Positions 25,837 to 35,483 are shown, counted from the stretch's first letter. The stretch: 55,529 nucleotides of DNA from Gaoshiqia sediminis (GCF_025907915.1 NZ_JAPAAF010000029.1:1-55529); one strand, 5' to 3'. Numbers and translations: made by a program. The notes: generated from the letters alone by a model not told the origin.

Positions 25837-27519
25837 ATGAATCAGTTAATCGAATGTGTTCCTAACTTCAGTGAAGGAAGGAACCCGCTTGTCATCAAAC
25901 AAATTACCGATGCCATTGAAGGTGTTGAGGGCGTTAAGCTATTAAATGTTGATCCCGGTAAAGCAACCAACCGGACAGTGGTTACTTTTGTTGGTTCGCC
26001 CGGTGCCGTTGTCGAGGCTGCCTTTCAGGCCGTAAAAAAGGCCGCAGAGGTGATTGATATGAGCCAGCATCACGGCGAGCACCCGCGTTTTGGCGCTACC
26101 GATGTTTGTCCGTTGGTTCCGGTGGCCAATATCAGTATGGAGGAAACTGCAAAATATGCCCGCCAGTTGGCGAAACGGATTGGCGAAGAATTGGCAATAC
26201 CCGTGTATTGTTATGAATTTGCTGCTCAAAACGAAGAACGCCGAAGTTTGGCCAATTGCCGTTCGGGCGAGTATGAAGGCCTTCCGCAGAAACTGAAAGA
26301 CCCGAATTGGCAACCGGATTTCGGCCCGGCTGAGTTTAATGCCAAATCGGGGGCAACTGCTGTGAGTGCACGCAATTTTCTGATTGCTTACAATGTCAAC
26401 CTGAACACAACGTCCGTGCGGCGTGCCAATGCTGTCGCTTTTGATGTGCGCGAAGCCGGAAGGCTGCTCCGTGAAGGCGATCCTGTTACCGGTAAACTGG
26501 TGAAAGATGAAACCGGTGAGCCGATCCGTATTCCCGGATCGTTGAAAAAAGTACGTGCTATTGGTTGGTTCATCGAGGAATATGGCATTGCCCAACTATC
26601 CATGAACCTGACCGATATTACGGTGACCCCTGTTCACGTGGCTTTTGAAGAAGTGTGTAAAAGTGCGGAAAAACGGGGTATGCGCGTCACGGGTTCGGAG
26701 CTGATTGGCTTGATCCCCTTACAAGCCATGCTGGATGCCGGAAAATATTTTTTACGTAAGCAACAGCGTTCCACCGGGATTGCGGACGAGGAAATCATTA
26801 AGATTGCTGTAAAATCGATGGGGCTGGACGAGTTAGCGCCATTCGACCCGAAACAGCGGATTATTGAGTACTTGCTGGAAAACCGGGAGCCGAAGCTTCG
26901 CCAACTAGACCTGGAGAATTTTGTAAATCGAACGGCTTCGGAAATGCCCGCTCCGGGAGGCGGTTCAGTTTCTGCCTACGTTGGGGCGCTTGGTGCTTCG
27001 CTTGCTGGTATGGTAGCTAATTTGTCGGCGCATAAAAGGGGTTGGGATGAACGTTGGGAAGAGTTTTCCGAATGGGCAGAACAAGCAAAAACATGGCAGC
27101 AAAAGTTATTGCAGTTGGTTGACGATGATACGCAGGCATTTAATCAAATCATGGAAGCCTTTGACCTTCCCAAAAACACAGCAGAAGAAAAAGCGCTGCG
27201 CTCTGCAGCGATACAACAGGCGACACTGCATGTGATTATGGTGCCACTGGAGGTGATGGAAACCGCTTTTGCATCGATGGAGGTTATTGGGCAAATGGCA
27301 GAACGGGGCAATCCCAATTCGGTTTCTGATGCCGGGGTAGGGGCACTGTGTGCCCGAACTGCGGTTCAGGGAGCCTACCTGAATGTTTTGATAAATCTGT
27401 CGGGCCTGGATGATGATGAAAAAGTGAAGGAGTTGAAGCACCGTGCTGAGGAATTATTATATCAGGCTGAATACAAAGAGCAGGCGATTTTAGCCGTTGT
27501 TTACGGCAAAATAAATTGA
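25837..27519 (+). CDS. ftcD: Bifunctional glutamate formimidoyltransferase / formimidoyl-THF cyclodeaminase
   Basis: A 560-aa fusion. Residues 1 to about 180 are the FTCD N-terminal domain (IECVPNFSEGRN, then GEHPRFGATDVCP with the active-site His), about 181-325 the transferase middle domain, and about 350-560 the cyclodeaminase domain (APGGGSVSAYVGALGASL). It moves the formimino group from formiminoglutamate to tetrahydrofolate and then releases ammonia, giving glutamate and 5,10-methenyl-THF. It forms an operon with hutI. The fused form is the one found in animals and many Bacteroidota. Confidence 0.95.
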   Translation: MNQLIECVPNFSEGRNPLVIKQITDAIEGVEGVKLLNVDPGKATNRTVVTFVGSPGAVVEAAFQAVKKAAEVIDMSQHHGEHPRFGATDVCPLVPVANISMEETAKYARQLAKRIGEELAIPVYCYEFAAQNEERRSLANCRSGEYEGLPQKLKDPNWQPDFGPAEFNAKSGATAVSARNFLIAYNVNLNTTSVRRANAVAFDVREAGRLLREGDPVTGKLVKDETGEPIRIPGSLKKVRAIGWFIEEYGIAQLSMNLTDITVTPVHVAFEEVCKSAEKRGMRVTGSELIGLIPLQAMLDAGKYFLRKQQRSTGIADEEIIKIAVKSMGLDELAPFDPKQRIIEYLLENREPKLRQLDLENFVNRTASEMPAPGGGSVSAYVGALGASLAGMVANLSAHKRGWDERWEEFSEWAEQAKTWQQKLLQLVDDDTQAFNQIMEAFDLPKNTAEEKALRSAAIQQATLHVIMVPLEVMETAFASMEVIGQMAERGNPNSVSDAGVGALCARTAVQGAYLNVLINLSGLDDDEKVKELKHRAEELLYQAEYKEQAILAVVYGKIN

Positions 27520-27694
27520 TAAGGTCGCAGGCCTCATTGATTTATTTGATCAATACCAGAAATTAAAGGATCGAAACAAGACAAGAAATAACTTGCCGTA
27601 CTTGCATAAGTACATTGAAATCAATTCACCTTTTGGGTAAATGAAGTGACGGATGCAGGAAAATTCATTCCTGGAGCAATTTTGTCATGTATGC

Positions 27695-27916
27695 CTAGTA
27701 CCTGTTGAGCCGGCGATTACGGCCAATAAAAATATACAGAAATGGGCCAATGATGGGCAGAAGGATAATAATTGTAAGCCAGACGTATCGGTCATGATTG
27801 GTAAAGTCATTTCGCCTTACACTCATAACAGCTAAGGCTGGCAGGATTATCAACAGGATAAACAGTGACTGAATTGCCAGAATTTCATGCGATCTTATTG
27901 CCAATAGTGGATACAT
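27695..27916 (-). CDS. Small membrane protein with PLDc_N domain
   Basis: A 73-aa protein with two membrane helices, the second (VWLTIIILLPIIGPFLYIFIG, residues about 45-65) carrying the PIIGPFLY signature of the PLDc_N (phospholipase D nuclease N-terminal) family. Stand-alone members are frequent and their function is unknown. It is followed by a short basic tail (RNRRLNRY). It stands alone, and both flanks are non-coding. Confidence 0.75.
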   Translation of the reverse strand: MYPLLAIRSHEILAIQSLFILLIILPALAVMSVRRNDFTNHDRYVWLTIIILLPIIGPFLYIFIGRNRRLNRY

Positions 27917-28057
27917 AAGCGCTAAATTTTTCGTTTATGCAATTTAAGATATCTTCATCCAAAATAAAAGCGTTTTCCTACATTCTTTATTAACAGATTG
28001 TTAACAAGTAATAGAGAGTTCTGGATTTGAGCATGACAGGAAATGTTATGTATTCTG

Positions 28058-30127
28058 TTATGTGTTTTCTTTCGGATATTCGATTCGGATATGGTAAATA
28101 TTCATCAACTTTTCTGTCAGGGTTTCTTTCACGATTCGGATATCTCGCAGGGTGAGGTCTGCATTGTCCAACTGCCCGTCATCCACTTTTTGCTGCACCA
28201 TATTTTCAATCACTGTTTTCAGGTTATCGGGTGTTTTTTCTTTGAGTGCACGGGTAGCTGCTTCGATTCCGTCGATGAGCATGACCACCGAAGTTTCCTT
28301 ACTTTTAGGCCGGGGACCTGGATAAGAAAACTCTTTGGGGTCAATCGCCATATCGGGATTTTCATTTTTATAGAGGGTGTAAAAATACTTGGCTTGCGTG
28401 GTGCCGTGGTGCGAGCTGATGAAATCGATTAATACTTCGGGCAGCTTATGCTTACGCGCCAGTCGCACGCCATACGTTACATGGTCGATAATGACCCGGG
28501 CGCTATCTTTATAATCCAACTCGCTGTGCGGGTTCATTCCGGCAGATTGGTTCTCAATAAAATATGCAGGTTGGTTTGTTTTGCCAATGTCGTGGTACAA
28601 GGCGCCTGCGTATGCAAGGAACGGATTTCCGCCAATGCGGTGGATAACGGCCTCGGCCAGGTTGGCAATTTGCAACGAATGTTGGAACGTGCCCGGCGCT
28701 TCCTCTGCCAGTTTTCGCAGCAGGGGCTGGTTCGTGTTCGATAATTCGATCAGGGTCACATCCGAAACGAATCCGAACATCTTTTCGAAGATATAAATCA
28801 GCGGGTAAGCCAGCAGTACAAGGACAGCGTTTGCTGCGAACCATTCCAATTCCTCCCAGCGGATGGCCTCCATGTTGCCTTCCTGAATCATGGAAAGTGC
28901 CAGGTAAACAACCGAGTAGCTGATCAGTACCCACAAAGCTGTAAATACCAGGTGCGACCGCCGGTGAAGTTTGTCGAGGCTAAAAACAGCAATAATGCCT
29001 GCAATAATGTTCATAAAGATGAACTCATAATTGTTTGGCGCAAAATATCCGATTAAGAGCGAAGTAACCAACAAAGCATAAATTGCTGTTCTCGAATCGA
29101 AAAAAATACGCAGCAAGATTGGGAGAATGGCCAATGGAACAACATAAATGTTGATGAAATCGTGTTGCGAAACAAAGCGCGTGGAAAACACCATCAGGAT
29201 GATTAGCAGTAGAATGAAGCTCAGGTGCCGCTTTTCCCTGAAAATCTCCGGACGAAAATAGGCCAGGTACAGAATGAGGATGAGCAGACAGGCAATGATA
29301 AGGATCAACTTGCCCAGAATGAGCAGGTAACGGTCCATGTTGTAACCCTGTTTGATGGAATAACTTTTTTTCAGCGATTCCAGAATCAGAAATTTGTCAG
29401 GCGTAACAATATCTCCTTTGAAAATGATACGCTCGCCAGCCTGCACCATTCCTTGAGTAAGTGATACCGAATTGATAAGTTTCTCCAATTCCAGCGCATT
29501 AAATTCTTCATTGTAGTTCAGGTTTGCCTGAATATAATCGGCCAGGTTGGTGCTCTGGTTCAGGTTTTCGTATTGGTCTTTTAGCAAGGTCCGGGCGCTG
29601 TCACTTAAACTTTGAAAGGCAGTTTTCATCGAATAAACAGAGCTCACCGGAATTTTTCGGGCCATTTTATCGCTCACTTCAAACAATTCGCTCTTATCTT
29701 TCAAAACCGGATGGGCCTCGGGAGATTGGGCGATAACCCCAGCCTGGTAGATTTTGGTCAGGTGCGAGGTTAATTGTTGGATGGTTTCCGGTTTCAGAGC
29801 TGGTAGCTCACCACTGATCCCCTGCAATTCCAACTCGAAATTCCGGCTTTGCAGCAGGCTCACCAACGTATCTTTGGTGTAATACGGAATGAACTGTTTT
29901 TTGACGGAATCCTGCTCGCTTTTTATTACTTCATCGGGTTTGTAAATGGCAAAATTGTAAGGGGCAATCAGGGTTTCGTGGCGCCAGGGGGCATTTTTTT
30001 GAAATTCGTACCGAAACCGGCTTTCCCCGGGAATAATCAGATAGAGCAAAAATATAGCGGCAGAAAAAGCAAATGCGATATAGAAGAAATGATAATACTG
30101 AGCCAGCCGGGTTAATAACTTTTTCAT
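28058..30127 (-). CDS. 7TMR-HD family protein, PgpH-like c-di-AMP phosphodiesterase
   Basis: A 689-aa membrane protein: one N-terminal span, an extracellular 7TMR-HDED domain (about residues 45-270), seven membrane helices (about 270-450) and a cytoplasmic HD hydrolase domain (about 475-680). HD-domain metal residues are visible in FQHSLQIANLAEAV and YHDIGKTNQP, plus ISSHHGTT. PgpH proteins hydrolyse c-di-AMP to pApA, controlling potassium balance and cell-wall state. The assignment to c-di-AMP rests on family architecture. Confidence 0.88.
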   Translation of the reverse strand: MKKLLTRLAQYYHFFYIAFAFSAAIFLLYLIIPGESRFRYEFQKNAPWRHETLIAPYNFAIYKPDEVIKSEQDSVKKQFIPYYTKDTLVSLLQSRNFELELQGISGELPALKPETIQQLTSHLTKIYQAGVIAQSPEAHPVLKDKSELFEVSDKMARKIPVSSVYSMKTAFQSLSDSARTLLKDQYENLNQSTNLADYIQANLNYNEEFNALELEKLINSVSLTQGMVQAGERIIFKGDIVTPDKFLILESLKKSYSIKQGYNMDRYLLILGKLILIIACLLILILYLAYFRPEIFREKRHLSFILLLIILMVFSTRFVSQHDFINIYVVPLAILPILLRIFFDSRTAIYALLVTSLLIGYFAPNNYEFIFMNIIAGIIAVFSLDKLHRRSHLVFTALWVLISYSVVYLALSMIQEGNMEAIRWEELEWFAANAVLVLLAYPLIYIFEKMFGFVSDVTLIELSNTNQPLLRKLAEEAPGTFQHSLQIANLAEAVIHRIGGNPFLAYAGALYHDIGKTNQPAYFIENQSAGMNPHSELDYKDSARVIIDHVTYGVRLARKHKLPEVLIDFISSHHGTTQAKYFYTLYKNENPDMAIDPKEFSYPGPRPKSKETSVVMLIDGIEAATRALKEKTPDNLKTVIENMVQQKVDDGQLDNADLTLRDIRIVKETLTEKLMNIYHIRIEYPKENT

Positions 30128-30300
30128 AAATATCTTTTTAGCGACTTTTGTAAAGTATTAAAACTTATTCCGAAGTTTTATCTTTGAAAAATAAAATTAG
30201 CAATTTCTTTCATGAAACACGCCATGGTAAATTAATTCACCAGCAATTAGTGTATTTTCGAGCGGGTTTTATGTGATCTTACGAAGTAATTATTGAACGT

Positions 30301-31086
30301 ATGAATTACGGGATTTCCGGTTTGAGTATTATTCCATTGCGAAAGGAACCCTCCGAAAAAAGTGAAATGACCTCGCAGATTCTGTTTGGCGAGCACTTTT
30401 TGGTACATGAACTTTTTGTTGGTTGGTGCCGTGTCACCATGGCCTATGATGGCTATGAAGGTTGGGTGGACCAGAAAATGGTTACACCGGTGACCGACAG
30501 GTTGTTCCATAAAATTGAAAAGTCGCCGTCAGCCGTTTCTACGGATATTTTAAGCCTGGTTCCGGTAACCGACGAGCAAAACATGATGATTGTTGCCGGG
30601 AGTTCGTTGCCCTGCTGGAGACCTTATAAGCACGAATTTTCCATCAATCGCGACGTGTTTAAAATGAATGGTAAGTTCAGGTACCAGCAACCGGATAACG
30701 TGCGAAATTTCATGATCCAACATGCCCTGATGTTTTTTAATGCGCCCTATTTGTGGGGCGGACGTTCACCTTTCGGGATCGACTGTTCGGGCTTCACTCA
30801 GATTATTTATAAAATGGCCGGCATAACATTGCCGCGCGATGCCAAAGATCAGGTGCGCGAAGGAGTGGCCTTGAGTTTCGTGGAAGAATCGCAGCCCGGC
30901 GACCTCGCCTTTTTTGACGATGATGACGGGAACATTGTCCATGTTGGAATTATCTGGCAGAAGAATAAAATTATTCATGCTTCCGGTAAAGTCCGCATCG
31001 ACAATGTGGACCAGTTTGGCATTTTCAATATTGATACCAAACGTTACTCGCACAAAATGCGCGTGATGAAACGGATACTTCCGTAA
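30301..31086 (+). CDS. C40 family peptidase (SH3 plus NlpC/P60)
   Basis: A 261-aa cell-wall hydrolase. Residues 1 to about 70 form an SH3-like domain (GWCRVTMAYDGYEGWV), a second SH3-like segment follows, and the NlpC/P60 domain covers 130-255 with catalytic Cys162 (DCSGF), His214 (VHVG) and His226 (HASGK). Such enzymes cut gamma-D-glutamyl-meso-diaminopimelate bonds and often recycle murein peptides. There is no signal peptide, so it may act in the cytoplasm on imported peptides, as YkfC-type enzymes do. A Nudix gene follows 55 nt later. Confidence 0.9.
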   Translation: MNYGISGLSIIPLRKEPSEKSEMTSQILFGEHFLVHELFVGWCRVTMAYDGYEGWVDQKMVTPVTDRLFHKIEKSPSAVSTDILSLVPVTDEQNMMIVAGSSLPCWRPYKHEFSINRDVFKMNGKFRYQQPDNVRNFMIQHALMFFNAPYLWGGRSPFGIDCSGFTQIIYKMAGITLPRDAKDQVREGVALSFVEESQPGDLAFFDDDDGNIVHVGIIWQKNKIIHASGKVRIDNVDQFGIFNIDTKRYSHKMRVMKRILP

Positions 31087-31141
31087 CGTTTGTCGTTTAG
31101 TCCTAAAATCATCATTCACCAATCACCAATCATCATTCAAA

Positions 31142-31564
31142 ATGTACACTTACAAATATCCACGTCCGGCATTAACTGTTGATGCGATTGTCTTAAAAGA
31201 AGAAAGCCACGAATTGTTGCTTATTCAGCGCGGGATTGAACCATTTATGGGAAAGTGGGCGCTTCCCGGGGGATTTGTGGAGATGGACGAATTGCTTATG
31301 GATGCCTGTAAACGGGAATTACAGGAAGAGACAGGATTGGAAATTCCGGAGTTGACCCAATTTAAAACTGCTGATAAAGTAGATCGCGATCCCCGTGGAC
31401 GGACGATCTCGGTTTTGTTTTACGGCTATGTGCCTGAAAACGCAATTGTGCAAGGTGGCGATGATGCTGCAAGTGCCAACTGGTTTCCCTTGGATCAGTT
31501 ACCCGAGTTGGCATTTGATCATGCGGAATTGATTGCCGAATTTGTCGAACAAATTCTGAAATAA
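31142..31564 (+). CDS. Nudix hydrolase
   Basis: A 140-aa single-domain Nudix enzyme. The Nudix box fits GX5EX7REUXEEXGU exactly: Gly44, Glu50, Arg58-Glu59, Glu62-Glu63 and Gly65. The N-terminus (YKYPRPALTVDAIVL) and the downstream DRDPRGRTISVLFYG segment are typical of ADP-ribose or related pyrophosphatases and of NrtR-type N-domains, but no DNA-binding tail is present. The substrate cannot be fixed. The stop lies 3 nt from the end of the convergent wbqC gene. Confidence 0.92.
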   Translation: MYTYKYPRPALTVDAIVLKEESHELLLIQRGIEPFMGKWALPGGFVEMDELLMDACKRELQEETGLEIPELTQFKTADKVDRDPRGRTISVLFYGYVPENAIVQGGDDAASANWFPLDQLPELAFDHAELIAEFVEQILK

Positions 31565-31566
31565 GG

Positions 31567-32241
31567 TTACAAACCAAGTTGGAATTTTCCCGATTTTTCG
31601 GGCGATAGATTGCTTTTCAGCAAGACCTCGTAACTGGCCGATCCGCAGTTGAAAAGTAGGTCCAAAATACTCAGGTTGGGAATGAACCCGAATTTGTCAT
31701 CAAACACTTGTGTGTAAACGATCGGCTCAAAAAACGGATCGGGAACTGATTTTTTCAGTTTGGGCTGAATGGCTTCCCTGAAATTCAGGCAATTTTCCGG
31801 TACTGCTTCAAAATCTTCTGTAAACCTGATATCGGGCGATATTTCAAGGATATCAAAAACAACCTGCAACAGTTGGAAGTTAAAGTCAAAAAGAAAATCA
31901 AATTTCTTTTCAAAGAAGGGGCGGAAATCGGCTTCCAGAATTTCAAAAAATGGCGATGAGTTGTAAGCCGAAACAATGGCTTGCCAGTGAATATGCGGCC
32001 AGTTCGTGTCGTACGAAATGCGCAGGTCTTTCATTTTTTGCTTGGGGCTGCGTCCTTTTTCTACCGGAACAATCAAGGCTTCCGGGCCGTTTGCAGCCAG
32101 AATGATCGTCCGGTTGCGGAAGGTTTGCTTGATGAAATGTTCGTGTGCCTCGATTAACACGGACGGATGCAGCAAAAATTTTGAGACGTATTGGATTGGC
32201 GGCAAATAAGCCGAACTTAACAGGATTGGTTGCGTTGTCAT
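31567..32241 (-). CDS. WbqC family protein
   Basis: A 224-aa member of the WbqC-like family (N-terminus SAYLPPIQYVSKFL, then RTIILAANGPEALIVPVEKG and WPHIHWQAIVSAYNSSPFFE). WbqC-type proteins occur near glycan genes and may transfer an amino acid or acyl group; biochemical knowledge is thin. Its ATG overlaps the stop of the LapA-domain gene by one base (TAATG). The order dapB, lepB, ..., wbqC is a known Bacteroidota neighbourhood, so it belongs to that core group rather than to the distant glycan operon here. Confidence 0.88.
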   Translation of the reverse strand: MTTQPILLSSAYLPPIQYVSKFLLHPSVLIEAHEHFIKQTFRNRTIILAANGPEALIVPVEKGRSPKQKMKDLRISYDTNWPHIHWQAIVSAYNSSPFFEILEADFRPFFEKKFDFLFDFNFQLLQVVFDILEISPDIRFTEDFEAVPENCLNFREAIQPKLKKSVPDPFFEPIVYTQVFDDKFGFIPNLSILDLLFNCGSASYEVLLKSNLSPEKSGKFQLGL

Positions 32242-32570
32242 TAATCTTCTTCGGTAAAAAATCCTTTTTCAGATCCTCCGGTCATTTCAATGCCTTCGGG
32301 GTGATTGTCTTGTTGGGATAACGTTTCTGTCAGTTTCGCCAGTTGCTTTTGCTGATCTTTTACCGTTGATTTCAGTTTCCAGATCCGGGGGTAGTAAATC
32401 ATCATGGCAGCCAGCATGCCAATCAAGACGCAAATAATCAGCGCAAGAACCAGCGGAAGATCACTGATTTGCCAAAATAGCAGCTTAATATCAATCAACA
32501 TGGCGTTTTGGAGGGTGAAAATGACCAGTAACATGGCCAGCACAAGGATGAAAACAATACCAACTGACAT
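32241..32570 (-). CDS. LapA domain membrane protein
   Basis: A 109-aa protein with two membrane helices (residues about 3-22 and 40-60) and a cytoplasmic coiled coil (KLKSTVKDQQKQLAKLTETL), the layout of the lipopolysaccharide assembly protein A (YciS/LapA) domain. In Escherichia coli LapA helps to control LpxC turnover. The frame is open for 18 residues upstream, but those codons overlap the lepB terminator region, and ATG 32570 gives the usual LapA start (MSVGIVFILVLAML). It is coupled to wbqC by TAATG. Confidence 0.8.
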   Translation of the reverse strand: MSVGIVFILVLAMLLVIFTLQNAMLIDIKLLFWQISDLPLVLALIICVLIGMLAAMMIYYPRIWKLKSTVKDQQKQLAKLTETLSQQDNHPEGIEMTGGSEKGFFTEED

Positions 32571-32596
32571 AATCGTATTTTTGCTGTAAATTAAGA

Positions 32597-32636
32597 AAAA
32601 AAGGATAATTAACCAATGGGCCAATTATCCTTTTTT
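32597..32636 (-). terminator. Terminator downstream of lepB
   Basis: A perfect 14-bp inverted repeat, AAAAAAGGATAATT (32597-32610) with AATTATCCTTTTTT (32623-32636), has a 12-nt loop. On the minus strand it ends in a U run and lies 20 nt past the lepB stop and 27 nt before lapA, so lapA-wbqC need readthrough or their own promoter. Confidence 0.88.
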
Positions 32637-32656
32637 GAATGCCTTGCCGTTCGTTT

Positions 32657-33997
32657 TTACCGGACAACCCGGAACAGACGACTCCAGCGGATGTTGGCCG
32701 GAAGGCTTTTTTCCTTGTCCAGCGACAGCCAGATAAAAACAGCTTTACCCACAACGTGGTCTTCGGGCACAAATCCCCAGTAGCGCGAATCGGCCGAATT
32801 GTGGCGGTTATCGCCCATCATCCAGTAGTAATCCATGCCAAAGGTGTAGTTGTCGGTGGCCACGCCGTCAATATAAATGGTGCTGTCTTTTACGTTCAGA
32901 TCGTGCTCTTCGTACAAGTCGATAATTCGATCGTAAAGTGGCAGGTTTTCCATCGTTAGGCTAATGGTTTTCCCTTTTTTCGGTATTTCCAACGGGCCAA
33001 AATTGTCCACGTTCCACGGGTAGTTCGAGCTGAAAGGGAAAATATTGCGGTCCCAATTGCCGGCAGCCATATTTACTTTTTTCACCGAAGTTACATTGGT
33101 GAGTTTTTCAATCTGTGCAGCCTGTTCGCCGGTCATCGGGAACAAAAACTGCGAGCCGTTGAACACCTGTTGGTCAGCTTTCGAAATGCCGATTTTCTCC
33201 AGGGTCCGTTTATTGATGGCTGTACCGTTTGTAGTTACAATGTAATCGTATTGGATACCGGCAAAGTGCTCTTGTTCTTTTCCGTTTACAAATACCTGCC
33301 CGTCTTTTATTTCCACCACATCGCCCGGAATGCCTATGCAGCGTTTGATATAATTCTCACGTTTATCCACCGGACGGCTGATGATTTCGCCAAAGGTGCG
33401 GGTGTCGGCCCATACGCGTTCGCGGCCATAATTTCGCACCAGGTTGTAGTAGCTCTGCGTAGGCATGTTGGTAGCCACGGTGTCGCCCTCCGGAAAGTTG
33501 AACACCACCACATCGTTGTTCTTTACCTCTCCGAAACCGGCAATCCGTTTGTACGGTCTCTGGATCAATTCCACATACGATTTGGTTTTTTGCGAAAAAG
33601 GCATGGTGTGGTGAACAAACGGAAACGACAGCGGCGTGTTGGGCAGCTTGGGTCCGTAAGAAGTTTTGCTTACGAATAGGAAGTCGCCCACCAGCATCGA
33701 TTTTTCCATCGAAGAAGTGGGGATGGTGTACGCTTCGATGAAGAACATGCGGATGAATGTAGCCGCGATGACGGCAAAAATGATGGCATCGACCCATTCA
33801 ACTACTTTGGTTTGCTTGCCATTTGGCGGATTCTTCTTTTTCCAAAAAGCCCAGTGTACTTTTTTAGTGACGTACATGTCGAAGATGATGGCCAGGCCAA
33901 TAAACCACCAGTAGTTTTCGAGCCAGATTACCCACAGACTGTAAATAAGTCCCACTAAAATGAACTTGAACCATTTGTTGGTCAATAAATTCCTCAT
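32657..33997 (-). CDS. lepB: Signal peptidase I
   Basis: A 446-aa, long Bacteroidota-type signal peptidase that removes signal peptides from exported proteins on the outer face of the inner membrane. It has N-terminal membrane spans (residues about 10-40 and 68-88), catalytic Ser96 in IPTSSMEKSM, and the general-base Lys in ENYIKRCIGIPGD, followed by the GDNRHNSADSRYWGFVP box near the end. The extra region between the boxes explains the length. It starts 3 nt after the dapB stop, so the two are co-transcribed. Confidence 0.95.
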   Translation of the reverse strand: MRNLLTNKWFKFILVGLIYSLWVIWLENYWWFIGLAIIFDMYVTKKVHWAFWKKKNPPNGKQTKVVEWVDAIIFAVIAATFIRMFFIEAYTIPTSSMEKSMLVGDFLFVSKTSYGPKLPNTPLSFPFVHHTMPFSQKTKSYVELIQRPYKRIAGFGEVKNNDVVVFNFPEGDTVATNMPTQSYYNLVRNYGRERVWADTRTFGEIISRPVDKRENYIKRCIGIPGDVVEIKDGQVFVNGKEQEHFAGIQYDYIVTTNGTAINKRTLEKIGISKADQQVFNGSQFLFPMTGEQAAQIEKLTNVTSVKKVNMAAGNWDRNIFPFSSNYPWNVDNFGPLEIPKKGKTISLTMENLPLYDRIIDLYEEHDLNVKDSTIYIDGVATDNYTFGMDYYWMMGDNRHNSADSRYWGFVPEDHVVGKAVFIWLSLDKEKSLPANIRWSRLFRVVR

Positions 33998-34000
33998 GTA

Positions 34001-34717
34001 TTATAAGTTTAAAAGATCATTCATGGTTAACATTCCTTTTTTGCCGAAGCTGAATTCGGCGGCCAATACGGCGCCGAGGGCAAATCCCTGGCGGCTTTTG
34101 GCGCTGTGTTCGATCAGGATATGATCGACTTCCGATTCGTATTTGATGCGGTGGATGCCGGGAACCTGCCCCTCTCGAATGGCGGTGATTTGCATCTGCT
34201 CCGGGCTTGTTGGTTTATCCAGTGTCCACGATTTTTTGCCGGGATGGTTTTCAAAAAGCTCTTCGGCCAGGGTAATGGCTGTTCCGCTGGGAGCATCCAA
34301 CTTTTGGGTATGGTGCACTTCTTCCATCGAAATATCATATTCCGGACGGTTGGCCATTAAGGCGGCCAGTTTCTTGTTGAGGGCAAAAAACAGGTTCACC
34401 CCAAGGCTGAAGTTGGAAGCGTAGAAAAACGTTCCGTTGTGTTTGTTCATTTCATCCAGCACCTCCGTTTTCCGGTCGAGCCAGCCGGTGGTGCCGCTGA
34501 CAACCGGAATGCCGGCCTCGAAACAAAGCCCGTAATTGGCTGTTGCCGAAGTGGGAATGGTAAATTCGATGGCCACATCAGCTTTCCGGAGGTTTTCAAC
34601 TGTCAGATCGTGTTGGTTGGTGATATCGATGGTGAGTACTAGCTCGTGTCCGCGGTCGAGGGCAATCTGTTCAATGGTCTTTCCCATTTTGCCGTATCCA
34701 ATCAAAGCAATTTTCAT
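34001..34717 (-). CDS. dapB: 4-hydroxy-tetrahydrodipicolinate reductase
   Basis: A 238-aa NAD(P)H-dependent enzyme of the lysine/diaminopimelate pathway. The N-terminal Rossmann motif is MKIALIGYGKMG, and the catalytic segment EEVHHTQKLDAPSGTA carries the His and Lys that act on the ring. ATG at 34717 gives the usual start; ATG 34726 would add three residues and longer frames are unlikely. lepB follows by 3 nt. Diaminopimelate made here feeds both lysine and peptidoglycan. Confidence 0.95.
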   Translation of the reverse strand: MKIALIGYGKMGKTIEQIALDRGHELVLTIDITNQHDLTVENLRKADVAIEFTIPTSATANYGLCFEAGIPVVSGTTGWLDRKTEVLDEMNKHNGTFFYASNFSLGVNLFFALNKKLAALMANRPEYDISMEEVHHTQKLDAPSGTAITLAEELFENHPGKKSWTLDKPTSPEQMQITAIREGQVPGIHRIKYESEVDHILIEHSAKSRQGFALGAVLAAEFSFGKKGMLTMNDLLNL

Positions 34718-34870
34718 ATATCTCATTTTTTGTAAAGGCTTACAAAGATATAAATTACAGTCTAAAACTATCATTTGTTTTCCGGGCTGCCAGCCTTTTT
34801 TCGATGAACGGAAGATTGGTTTCGGTGTATCGGTTTAAACATACCGTGTGTACCTCATTTCATCATTTCT

Positions 34871-34903
34871 GCGTAAAATACGCAACGCTCATATACCTGA
34901 GCG
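34871..34903. other. Small hairpins in the spacer before the surface-protein genes
   Basis: GCGT-AAAAT-ACGC (34871-34883) and CGCTCA/TGAGCG (34886-34903) lie side by side between divergent dapB and the next rightward gene. They have no T tract. They could mark the edge of the accessory segment; function unknown. Confidence 0.4.
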
Positions 34904-34982
34904 CTAACGTTCACTGGGCCAAGACCCCAACTACAAAATAAAGACCGAAATAAATAAATTAATGAGTGTTTACCAATAAAAA

Positions 34983-34989
34983 AGGAGGT
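34983..34989 (+). promoter_or_regulatory. Strong Shine-Dalgarno site
   Basis: AAAGGAGGT with AGGAGGT ending 5 nt before ATG 34995 is a near-perfect anti-16S match. Most genes in this window have none. The next gene (35499) also has GGGGGAGGAC before its ATG, so the pair shares this unusual feature. Confidence 0.75.
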
Positions 34990-34994
34990 CAAAC

Positions 34995-35483
34995 ATGCGA
35001 CACAAACGACTAAAATTAAGTGCCGTACTTTTGTTAGGACTCGGACTGACAGCATTGCAGGCACAGGAAAGCGTTAACGCCACAGGCAGTAATGCTTCGG
35101 GCAGCGGAGGCTCAGCAGGTTTCTCCGTGGGGCAAGTCGCGTACCAAATTAATACAGGCACAAATGGCTCAGTAGCTGAAGGGGTACAGCAACCCTATGA
35201 AATTTCCGTGGTAACTGGATTGGAAGAAGCCATAGGCATAAACCTTACGGTTTCAGCTTATCCCAACCCAACTGCCGATTATTTACAGTTGATAATTGAA
35301 AGTGAAACGTTAAAAGATTTACGCTTTCAGCTGTACGATATGAACGGAAACCTTTTGCAAGGCGAAAAAATCACAGGCAATCAAACAAGTATTGTTATGA
35401 GCAACCTTGTTCCAGCAACTTATTTTGTGACAGTGATACAAGAAAACAAAGAAGTAAAAACATTTAAAGTGATAAAAAAATAG
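34995..35483 (+). CDS. Secreted protein with T9SS type A sorting domain
   Basis: A 162-aa protein with a signal peptide (residues 1-23, ending LQAQ), a Gly/Ser/Asn-rich segment (SVNATGSNASGSGGSAGFSVGQ) that recurs in Bacteroidota surface proteins, and a C-terminal sorting domain from about 85 on (YPNPTADYLQLII, YDMNGNLLQGEKI, ATYFVTVIQENKEVKTFKVIKK). It should be exported through the type IX system and anchored on the cell surface. It is followed after 15 nt by the FISUMP gene, and the two are clearly one operon. The first 60 mature residues are the only non-sorting part; their function is unknown. Confidence 0.85.
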   Translation: MRHKRLKLSAVLLLGLGLTALQAQESVNATGSNASGSGGSAGFSVGQVAYQINTGTNGSVAEGVQQPYEISVVTGLEEAIGINLTVSAYPNPTADYLQLIIESETLKDLRFQLYDMNGNLLQGEKITGNQTSIVMSNLVPATYFVTVIQENKEVKTFKVIKK